A stretch of 42,977 bases of DNA from a virus: the IMG/VR virus record IMGVR_UViG_3300034012_000349, positions 1 to 42,977 of that record, one strand, 5' to 3'. The notes beneath the pieces were generated by a model. That model had not been told where the DNA came from. It did no database searches and saw only the letters and a list, made by a program, of their open reading frames with translations. This document shows positions 15,627 to 21,903 of the stretch, one piece after another (the stretch's first letter is position 1; each line of letters begins with the position of its first letter). The translations under genes and the position numbers were made by a program.

Positions 15627-16972
15627 TTAAGTTCCTCCATTGCAATATCCGACACCGCCCGCTTGTCATGCAAGGCGGCAAAAATTTTCTCGTCAACCGT
15701 TTTGTTGGTGATCATCACGTAGCACCACACAGCGTGCGCTTGGCCTGAGCGGTGCAAACGACCAATGGTCTGTTCGTACAACTCCAGACTCCACGGCAGG
15801 GACAGAAACACCATGTGACACCCGCCGTGCTGGAGGTTGAGCCCGTGGCCGGCTGACTTTGGATGGACGGCCAGTAGCCTGACTTGTCCAGCATTCCATC
15901 GCTCAATGGCTCGGTCGTCGTCAAGAGTCGTGGGGTTGAACCGGCGCTTGAGCTCGGCAAGCTCCTCTTGGTACTGGTAAACAATGATGGTATTTGCGTG
16001 TTGGTTCTCATCTAGCAACTCCTCCAAGCGATCAAACTTATGCGGGCTAAACCATACCGGCGTCTGTGTGACAGTGAATCTGCCGGGTACGTCAGACGCT
16101 TGCTTGCGTGTGTCGTAAACGAACCCGCTGGCCATTTGTTGCAGCTTGCCGGTCACGACACCCCCATTGGCCGCTATGGCCTTGGCGTCGGGGAACTCGA
16201 CCACGAAGTCAGCCTTCATCTTTTCGTAGGGCTTGCGGTCGCTCAGGTCGCAGCGCACCTCGACGACATGCAGCGGTGGCAACTTGTCCTTGTACTCGCC
16301 TGGCTCCAATACAAACGTCGCCGGCTTGATCTTGTCCATGACCTTGGCCAGCGAGCCAACCCGTGGCGCCCATTCACCAAACTCCTTGTTGATCAGAACA
16401 AAGTACTGCTGCATGAACGCACCCTTGGAGCGGCCCAGCAGGCTCAGGTCGATGATCTTGCACTGGCCGAAGACGTCCTCCAGGCCGTTGCTGGTGAAGC
16501 TGCCGGTCAAGCCCCAGCGAATGGGCACGTCTTTGATAATCTTGTCAAACGCCTTGAACCGCGCGCCTGATGGGTTCTTAAGCTTGGTGAGCTCGTCAAA
16601 CACCAGTCCGTCCACCAACAGGCCGTCACCGGTTACACCACATACATCGGCCAACCATTGCAAGTTGTCGTAGTTAATCACAATCACGTTGGCGTCGCTG
16701 TTGAACGCATCGTTGCGCTGCTTGGGCGTGCCGACTGCAATGGCCAGCTTCAAGTGTTTGCTCCACTTGAGTGCTTCAACGGGCCACACGTCGGTGCAAA
16801 CGCGCTTGGGCGCAACGACCAACCAGCGCTTGACGTGGCCATCTTTGATCATGGCGTCCATGGCCGTCAGCGTGATTGCTGTCTTGCCCGCACCCACTGG
16901 GGCCAGCACCATGGCGCGGTCGTGCTCAAACAAAAAGTCAGCCGCTTGCTCTTGGTAGGGTCGAAGGTTCAT
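15623..16972 (-). CDS. SNF2-type superfamily 2 helicase, 449 aa
   Basis: I choose ATG 16972 because it forms an ATGA overlap with the upstream gene, the rule in this operon. An ATG 11 codons earlier at 17005 lacks a Shine-Dalgarno. Motifs in order: LRPYQ (Q-like, residues 3-7), Walker A APVGAGKT (24-31), LVVAPKRV (Ia), LVFDELTKLKN (II, DELT in place of DEAH), WGLTGSF (III), HPKSAGHGLNLQHGG (V) and QTIGRLHRSGQ (VI). Such compact SNF2-like helicases sit beside VRR-NUC genes in many phage replication cassettes, which is the arrangement here. It is probably an ATP-dependent DNA translocase in phage replication or recombination. Confidence 0.88.
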   Translation of the reverse strand: MNLRPYQEQAADFLFEHDRAMVLAPVGAGKTAITLTAMDAMIKDGHVKRWLVVAPKRVCTDVWPVEALKWSKHLKLAIAVGTPKQRNDAFNSDANVIVINYDNLQWLADVCGVTGDGLLVDGLVFDELTKLKNPSGARFKAFDKIIKDVPIRWGLTGSFTSNGLEDVFGQCKIIDLSLLGRSKGAFMQQYFVLINKEFGEWAPRVGSLAKVMDKIKPATFVLEPGEYKDKLPPLHVVEVRCDLSDRKPYEKMKADFVVEFPDAKAIAANGGVVTGKLQQMASGFVYDTRKQASDVPGRFTVTQTPVWFSPHKFDRLEELLDENQHANTIIVYQYQEELAELKRRFNPTTLDDDRAIERWNAGQVRLLAVHPKSAGHGLNLQHGGCHMVFLSLPWSLELYEQTIGRLHRSGQAHAVWCYVMITNKTVDEKIFAALHDKRAVSDIAMEELK

Positions 16973-17184
16973 GCCCAAGCCCAATTTTTTTTGTTGACGT
17001 TCCATTGAACAAATTTGGTTTTTTTGCCATTAGGCGACACATAATGCCCAGGTTTACGCCACACGGGCCACCACATGCCATCCGCGTGCACTTCGTACCC
17101 CATCTCTAGTGCGGTGCGATAGCTTTGCATATCAAGCACGCCGGGTGCCAAGTACTGAACGGCGTCATTTTTGAATCCATCCAT
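16969..17184 (-). CDS. Small aromatic phage protein between VRR-NUC and helicase, 71 aa
   Basis: The start at 17184 is chosen for AAGGAGCAAATTG directly upstream; a longer frame to 17214 has no such site. Its first codons overlap the end of the VRR-NUC gene by 20 bases. The sequence is tryptophan-rich (DGMWWPVWRKPGHYVSPNGK; the end reads NWAWA). It has no cysteine or membrane helix. The coupling suggests a partner of the nuclease or helicase. Family not recognised. Confidence 0.65.
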   Translation of the reverse strand: MDGFKNDAVQYLAPGVLDMQSYRTALEMGYEVHADGMWWPVWRKPGHYVSPNGKKTKFVQWNVNKKNWAWA

Positions 17185-17434
17185 CAATTTGCTCCTTCGT
17201 CCACAAACACGCATAGCGCTGGTTGAGCAACGCCATGTCCGACATAAAAATTTTCTGCAAGGGCGACAACCTGCCGCCTTTTGTTTTCAACTCCACGAAC
17301 CATGTAGTGCCATCAGGCAAACAAGCGATCCTGTCAGCCACACCTTTGCGCCCTGGTGAGGTGAACTTCCACGTCTTGCCGCCCCTGCGCTCCACAGTCC
17401 AAACAAAGTATTTTTCGATTTCTTTTTCAAGCAT
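17165..17434 (-). CDS. VRR-NUC domain nuclease, 89 aa
   Basis: A stand-alone PD-(D/E)xK nuclease of the VRR-NUC family. GRKGVADRIACL gives D34, VELKTKGGRLSPLQ gives E48-x-K50 and Q60, and an early acidic helix (MLEKEIEKYFVW) supplies the usual N-terminal Glu. The normal stand-alone viral form is about this size. Known relatives resolve branched DNA. It is the first gene of the leftward early operon. There is no Shine-Dalgarno before ATG 17434 (TTTTTGAC), and a -10-like element ends only 7 bases upstream, so a leaderless mRNA is likely. Confidence 0.88.
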   Translation of the reverse strand: MLEKEIEKYFVWTVERRGGKTWKFTSPGRKGVADRIACLPDGTTWFVELKTKGGRLSPLQKIFMSDMALLNQRYACLWTKEQIDGWIQK

Positions 17435-17441
17435 GTCAAAA

Positions 17442-17474
17442 AGTTTAGCACACTTTTATTTTCTGTGCTACAGT
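17442..17474. promoter_or_regulatory. Face-to-face promoters with shared palindromic operator
   Basis: Perfect inverted arms TAGCACA (17446-17452) and TGTGCTA (17464-17470) are separated by 11 bases. Each arm reads into an extended -10: TGCTACAGT (hexamer 17469-17474) rightward and TGCTAAACT (hexamer 17442-17447) leftward. A TTGACT at 17472-17477 on the minus strand is too far away for standard spacing. The arms lie about 1.7 helical turns apart, typical of a dimeric repressor site that would shut both early units. Promoter strength is inferred, not seen. Confidence 0.55.
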
Positions 17475-17507
17475 CAAGGCTCATCAACTCAACTAAAGGA
17501 CACTTCG

Positions 17508-17801
17508 ATGAAACATCTCTTCCTAACTTTGTTGGCCGCTGCCACAGTGGCGCACGCCGACAACTTTGCCGAAACCGACAACCAAGCGGGCGGCAAGATC
17601 ACCATAATGACCGACGTGTGCGAGGCTGACAAAGCACAGTCCCGCGCTTACTTTTACACCCGTGACGGGCTGACTGAAGAGGGCTGCTGGAAGTACGACG
17701 CTGAAACAATCGTCATCGTCTGGGAACGCCAAGGCAAGCGTCGCTATCCCATCAACATGTTTTCGCTCATGGGCGGATATCGTAAATTCAAGGCGTTTTA
17801 A
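17508..17801 (+). CDS. Small exported (periplasmic) protein, 97 aa
   Basis: ATG 17508 is preceded by AAAGGACACTTCG. The N-terminus is a textbook signal peptide: MKH, a hydrophobic core (LFLTLLAAATV), then AHA with cleavage likely before DNF at about residue 18. The mature part of about 80 residues has two cysteines (C38 and C60) fit for a disulfide, and a basic C-terminus (GKRRYPINMF). It is first in the replication operon, an unusual place for an exported protein. Superinfection exclusion or another envelope function would fit but is inference. Confidence 0.75.
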   Translation: MKHLFLTLLAAATVAHADNFAETDNQAGGKITIMTDVCEADKAQSRAYFYTRDGLTEEGCWKYDAETIVIVWERQGKRRYPINMFSLMGGYRKFKAF

Positions 17802-17803
17802 TC

Positions 17804-17962
17804 ATGGAACTGAAAATCACCACCACCGAAGCAGAGAAAATTCTTTTGGAATGGGCGCAAGCCAAATTCCCAGATGCCTTCAATTCAGTAGAGATCAAAA
17901 CCTACAGCTACAGCGGCGAAATCAAATTCACTAAAGAGGAAACACCAGATGCAGCACAGTAA
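17804..17962 (+). CDS. Small phage protein, 52 aa
   Basis: Found by eye: ATG 17804 lies 2 bases after the previous stop with AAGG about 8 bases upstream, and the stop at 17960-17962 lies inside the next gene (14-base overlap). The sequence includes TEAEKILLEWAQAKFPDAFN and KTYSYSGEIKFTKEE; it is mixed alpha/beta, acidic and cysteine-free. It is likely translated with the DUF2800 gene. Function unknown. Confidence 0.65.
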   Translation: MELKITTTEAEKILLEWAQAKFPDAFNSVEIKTYSYSGEIKFTKEETPDAAQ

Positions 17963-19076
17963 CATCGTCGGCGGCTCGACCGCCAAGCGCGTCATCAACT
18001 GCCCAGGCTCAGTGGCCTTGGTGCAAAAGATGCCGCCCCAGCCCAGCAACAAATACGCCGATGAGGGCACGCTCCTTCACAACGTCATCGCCGACATTGT
18101 GATGACCGACAACCCACCTGAGCATTACCTGGGCACCAAGTACGAAGACCAAGTTCTTACGCAAGAGTTGATCGACAACAAGCTCAAAGTGGCCATGGCC
18201 GCGCTTGATGAGATCGACCCAACCAAGGAGATGGAAATTGAAGCTGAAACTCGCGTTGGCTTTGGTGATTTACTTCCTGGTGTGTTTGGGTCTACTGACC
18301 TTATTGGACGTGTCGGAAACCGTGCAGTTGTTCTTGACTGGAAGTTTGGTGATGGTGTTGCTGTGGAAGTAGAGGAGAACCCGCAGTTGATGTTCTACGC
18401 CGCTGCGTCCATGCGCACTGAAGCCGCCAAGTGGGCGTTTGATGGCGTCGATGAGATCGAATGCGTGATCGTGCAGCCGCCCCAGGTCAAGCGCTGGGTG
18501 ACCACGCCCAAGCGCATCGCTGAGTTTGAATTGCAGTTGGTGCAGGCGGTCAAGCTGGCGCAAAAGCCAGACGCCGAACTCAAGACCGGCGACCACTGCC
18601 GCTGGTGTGCGGCCAAACCTATCTGCCCACAGATGACCGGCGCTGTTGACCGGGCGTTGAAGACATCTATCGAGTCCTTGGACGCGCCGCAGATCAGCGC
18701 GTATCTGAAGAACGCCGACATGCTGGAGCAGTGGATCGCTGACCTGCGCGCGCTGGCCCTTCAGATGCTGGACAGCGGTGCTAAACTGCCTGATTACAAG
18801 TTGGTGGCCAAGCGTGCCATCAGACAGTGGACTGACGAAGACAAGGCCAAAGTCGCCCTGTTCGCGTTCGGTCTCACAGAATCTGAGGTGATGGAGACAT
18901 CAATCATTTCACCGGCCAAGGCTGAGAAGGCGCTCAAAAAGCGCAAGCAAGCCTTGCCCGATGATCTGGTCGTCGCCGTCAGTTCGGGTACCACCATCGC
19001 GTCTGAGAGTGATCCCAGGCCGGCGGTGGTTCAAATCGGGAAGCAACTCACTGCTGCCCTTTCTAAACTTCAATAA
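17949..19076 (+). CDS. DUF2800-type PD-(D/E)xK nuclease with iron-staple cysteines, 375 aa
   Basis: The family pattern is clear: ADEGTLLHNVIAD (E39, H44), VFGSTDLIGRV, VVLDWKFGDG (D130-x-K132) and NPQLMFYAAAS, matching the RecB/Cas4-like exonuclease core. Four cysteines are arranged as C18, then C217-x2-C220-x5-C226, the spacing of the 4Fe-4S staple in AddB, Cas4 and Dna2. DUF2800 genes normally sit before an ssDNA-binding protein gene and polA in phage replication modules, as here. AGAGGA lies before ATG 17949. A role in DNA end processing is inferred. Confidence 0.85.
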   Translation: MQHSNIVGGSTAKRVINCPGSVALVQKMPPQPSNKYADEGTLLHNVIADIVMTDNPPEHYLGTKYEDQVLTQELIDNKLKVAMAALDEIDPTKEMEIEAETRVGFGDLLPGVFGSTDLIGRVGNRAVVLDWKFGDGVAVEVEENPQLMFYAAASMRTEAAKWAFDGVDEIECVIVQPPQVKRWVTTPKRIAEFELQLVQAVKLAQKPDAELKTGDHCRWCAAKPICPQMTGAVDRALKTSIESLDAPQISAYLKNADMLEQWIADLRALALQMLDSGAKLPDYKLVAKRAIRQWTDEDKAKVALFAFGLTESEVMETSIISPAKAEKALKKRKQALPDDLVVAVSSGTTIASESDPRPAVVQIGKQLTAALSKLQ

Positions 19077-19084
19077 GGACTATC

Positions 19085-19720
19085 ATGTCAAATTTAGTTG
19101 CGTTCTCTCAGGCGGGCTTGCCCGCAGTCTCCACCCTCTCAACCGCTTTGCGCGCGATCCAAGCAGACGTTGGCCCAGCCGGTACAGTCATCCTCAAAAT
19201 GGATAAAACTGGCCACTGGGTTTTCGGTGCCGATCAAACCGAAGTGGAAGACGACTCCACCTGGGCCATCAATCCTTTCAGCTTTGTCCACGGCTTCATT
19301 GCTTGGGGTGATGGTGAAGTGTTGGCCGAGAAGATGGCGTCGGTGTCCCAACCGTTGCCCGAGCTTGACGAAGCGCCCCCCGGCGCCAAAAAAGGCTGGG
19401 AGACACAAGTGGGCATGAGCCTTAAGTGCATCAGCGGCGAAGACAAGGGCATGGAAGCGCGGTATACCACCACGTCAGTGGGCGGCAAACGCGCTGTGCA
19501 GACCTTGGCTGTGGCGTTGGCAGAGCAGGTCGAAAAAGACCAAGCAAAGCCAGTGGCAATTGTGAAACTCAAAAAGGATCACTACGCCCACAAGTCCTAC
19601 GGCAAAATCTACACGCCGGTGTTTGAGGTTGTCGAATGGGTCAGCATGGACGGTGAGCCTGAGGTAGCTGTTGAGGCACCCGCGCCTGCTCCCGCTGGCC
19701 GTCGTCGTCGGTCTGCATAA
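19085..19720 (+). CDS. Putative ssDNA-binding protein (DUF2815 position), 211 aa
   Basis: It lies exactly where DUF2815 ssDNA-binding proteins occur, between DUF2800 and polA. The core looks like an OB-type beta barrel (TVILKMDKTGHWVFGADQT, WETQVGMSLKCISGEDKG, VAIVKLKKDHYAHKSYGKIY). Unlike classical SSBs, it ends in an Ala/Pro linker and a basic GRRRRSA tail rather than an acidic tip. AAGGACTATC precedes ATG. The assignment rests on position and overall pattern; I cannot confirm family membership by eye. Confidence 0.55.
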   Translation: MSNLVAFSQAGLPAVSTLSTALRAIQADVGPAGTVILKMDKTGHWVFGADQTEVEDDSTWAINPFSFVHGFIAWGDGEVLAEKMASVSQPLPELDEAPPGAKKGWETQVGMSLKCISGEDKGMEARYTTTSVGGKRAVQTLAVALAEQVEKDQAKPVAIVKLKKDHYAHKSYGKIYTPVFEVVEWVSMDGEPEVAVEAPAPAPAGRRRRSA

Positions 19721-19727
19721 TTGAGCC

Positions 19728-19819
19728 TGGGGGTTGTTAAGACAGCGTTCGAGGATGGCGACGCGCAGGATTTTCTGGCTTTCTCCTGCGCCTTGTTGAA
19801 GCCCAAATCGAGACCCCCA
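19728..19819 (+). other. Nested inverted repeats, possible structured RNA element
   Basis: The 118-base gap between two genes holds an outer pair TGGGGGT (19728-19734) / ACCCCCA (19813-19819) enclosing a perfect 8-bp hairpin GCGCAGGA (19763-19770) / TCCTGCGC (19784-19791) with a 13-base loop. Additional pairing such as GGC with GCC between the two is possible. No T-run follows, so it is not a simple terminator. It could be an RNA processing site, a translation regulator of the polymerase genes or a small RNA. Confidence 0.5.
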
Positions 19820-19838
19820 CCTACACAGTAGAGTAAAA

Positions 19839-19982
19839 ATGGACAAATGTAACTACTGCGGCGCCGTGGAATCCGAGGTGGCAATCCTGTTCCGCTGCAT
19901 ATGCGCGAATTGCTATTCAGCCGCGCCGTTTGAACTCAGACGAAAAATAATTGAAGACGCGGCTAAAAATGCTCTGGCTTGA
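19839..19982 (+). CDS. Small zinc-ribbon-like protein, 47 aa
   Basis: Read by eye from ATG 19839. MDKCNYCGAVESEVA, then FRCICANCYSAAP, gives two knuckles: C4-x2-C7 and C20/C22-x2-C25. A basic-to-acidic helix follows (FELRRKIIEDAAKNALA). The Shine-Dalgarno is weak (AGTAGAGT). Its 3' end overlaps the polymerase start by 14 bases, so it may feed ribosomes to the polymerase. A zinc-binding DNA or polymerase accessory role is inferred. Confidence 0.65.
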   Translation: MDKCNYCGAVESEVAILFRCICANCYSAAPFELRRKIIEDAAKNALA

Positions 19983-21864
19983 CTTTGAAACCCGTAGCGC
20001 CTGCGACCTGAAGGCGGCGGGCGTTTACAACTACGCTCAAGATGCAAGCACCGAAGTGCTGTGCATGTCCTACGCTTTTGGCGATGATGACGTCCAGACA
20101 TGGATGCCTAACCAACCATTTCCCGCTCAAGTCAAAGATTACAAAGGTGTAATTTACGCCCACAACGCAGCGTTTGAACGCCTCATTTTTTGGTACGTCT
20201 TACAAATAAATTTTAAGCTGGAGCAGTTCTACTGCACCGCCACCCAGGCCCGCGCCAACTGCGCGCCGGGTTCGCTTGAAGACGTGGGGCGCTTTGCCGG
20301 CGCGTCCATGAAGAAAGACCATCGCGGCTCGCAGTTGATCCGCTTGCTGTGCATACCGCCATTTCGCAACGACCCCGAACTGATGGCCGAGATGGTGGCC
20401 TACTGCGAGCAAGACGTCAGGGCCATGCGCTCGATCAGCAAGGCGCTGCGGCCACTGTCAGAGGAAGAGCTGCTCGACTACCACGTCAACGAGCGCATCA
20501 ACGACCGAGGCGTGTTGGTCGATGTGCCCTTGTGCAAGGCCGCTGTCAAGTACGCCAGCGATGAGTTGGTCGAGATTGAGCAGATCGTGGCCGAGGTCAC
20601 CGAGGGCGCCATCACCAGCGTGCGCTCCCCCAAGATGCGCCAGTGGGTCATTGAGCGCGTGGGGCCGCAAGCGCTCAAGCTCATGGAGAAGGACGGTAAG
20701 TACAGCATCGACAAGACTGTGCGAGCCAATCTTTTAAACTGTGAGGATGTCCCACCCCATGTTCAAGAAGTCATCCAGTGCGCAGACGACCTCTGGGCTT
20801 CGTCAGTCGCAAAATTCAGTCGACTTGCAGCTTTGGCAGATATTGAAGATGAGCGAGTCCGAGGAGCGTTTGTCTTTGCTGGAGGCTCGGCTACAGGCCG
20901 TGCTTCTAGCTACGGCGCCCAGGTTCACAATTTCACCCGTAAAACCGCTGAAGAACCCGCAGCCGTACGCAACGCTATGGTCAGGGGACACGCCATCGTC
21001 CCAACATACGGCAAGCGAGTCACCGACGTCCTCAAGGGGATGCTCAGGCCCGCGCTCATTCCTGCACCCGGCAAACATCTGGTCGTGGCTGACTGGGCGG
21101 CGATAGAGGCCCGCGCCAATCCATGGTTGTCTGGCCGTGGGGATGACAAGCTGGCCATCTTCGCCAAAGGCGAGGATGTGTACAAGGTCAACGCTGCCGC
21201 CACCTTTGGCGTGCGGGTCGATGAGGTAACGAAAGACCAGCGCCAGATCGGCAAGGTGCAAGAGCTCGCCTGCGGCTTTGCCGGTGGCGTGGGCGCTTTC
21301 GCGGCCATGGGCCGCGCCTATGGCGTGCAACTCACTGAGTTTGAATCCAAGCGCATGGTAGACGCATGGCGTAGGGCAAACCCTTGGTCTGTGCCGTATT
21401 GGCAAAACCTTGAGGAAGCCTACACCCGCGCCATGCGCAACAAGGGCCATGAGTTCAGCGTGGGCCGGGTTACGTACCTATTCGACGGCCAGCACCTTTG
21501 GTATGCTCTGCCCTCCGCGCGGGTGCTGTGCTATCCGTTTGCCAAGCTGGACGCCGATGGTGTGAGCTACGCCAAGGCCGCATGGAAACCAGCAGCAGAC
21601 GCAAAAGAATGGCCGCGTGCAAGGTTATGGAAAGGCTTGGCGTGTGAGAATATCACGCAGGCAACGGCCAACGATTTGCTACGCCATACCCTGCGCCAGC
21701 TTGACGACGTGGTGCTCCACGTCCATGACGAGGTGGTCATTGAGACCGACCGGCCAGAGGAGATGGCTGTGCGATTGAAAGAGGTGATGTGTACGCCGCC
21801 CGAGTGGGCCAAGGGCTTGCCCCTTGACGCAGAGGTGGCGATCATGTCGAGATATGGTAAGTAA
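19969..21864 (+). CDS. DNA polymerase family A with 3'-5' exonuclease, 631 aa
   Basis: Start ATG 19969 gives MLWLDFETRS; a TTG six codons earlier is less likely. Exonuclease motifs: D5-x-E7 (LDFET), YAHNAAFE (II) and YCEQDVRAM (III). Polymerase motifs: A VVADWAAIEAR with D375; B RQIGKVQELACGF with R425, K429 and F437 where Pol I has Tyr; C VLHVHDE with D587. There is no 5'-3' nuclease domain. This short form is the phage type that pairs with DUF2800 and DUF2815 genes. It is the replicative polymerase of the phage. Phe in motif B is common in phage polymerases and favours dNTP over ddNTP. Confidence 0.93.
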   Translation: MLWLDFETRSACDLKAAGVYNYAQDASTEVLCMSYAFGDDDVQTWMPNQPFPAQVKDYKGVIYAHNAAFERLIFWYVLQINFKLEQFYCTATQARANCAPGSLEDVGRFAGASMKKDHRGSQLIRLLCIPPFRNDPELMAEMVAYCEQDVRAMRSISKALRPLSEEELLDYHVNERINDRGVLVDVPLCKAAVKYASDELVEIEQIVAEVTEGAITSVRSPKMRQWVIERVGPQALKLMEKDGKYSIDKTVRANLLNCEDVPPHVQEVIQCADDLWASSVAKFSRLAALADIEDERVRGAFVFAGGSATGRASSYGAQVHNFTRKTAEEPAAVRNAMVRGHAIVPTYGKRVTDVLKGMLRPALIPAPGKHLVVADWAAIEARANPWLSGRGDDKLAIFAKGEDVYKVNAAATFGVRVDEVTKDQRQIGKVQELACGFAGGVGAFAAMGRAYGVQLTEFESKRMVDAWRRANPWSVPYWQNLEEAYTRAMRNKGHEFSVGRVTYLFDGQHLWYALPSARVLCYPFAKLDADGVSYAKAAWKPAADAKEWPRARLWKGLACENITQATANDLLRHTLRQLDDVVLHVHDEVVIETDRPEEMAVRLKEVMCTPPEWAKGLPLDAEVAIMSRYGK

Positions 21865-21866
21865 AA

Positions 21867-21886
21867 AGCCCGCTGGCAGGCGGGCT
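21867..21886 (+). terminator. Hairpin between polymerase and primase
   Basis: AGCCCGC-TGGCAG-GCGGGCT, a perfect 7-bp stem 2 bases after the polymerase stop. It is followed by CTTAAAGGAGAG, which is the primase Shine-Dalgarno rather than a T-run. It is therefore more likely an attenuator or mRNA-stability element than a full terminator. Confidence 0.5.
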
Positions 21887-21903
21887 CTTAAAGGAGAGAC
21901 ATT

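Noticed and set aside
17005-17007. Upstream ATG for the SNF2-type helicase
   Set aside because: It has no Shine-Dalgarno and lies inside the upstream gene; the ATGA overlap at 16972 follows the rule of this operon.
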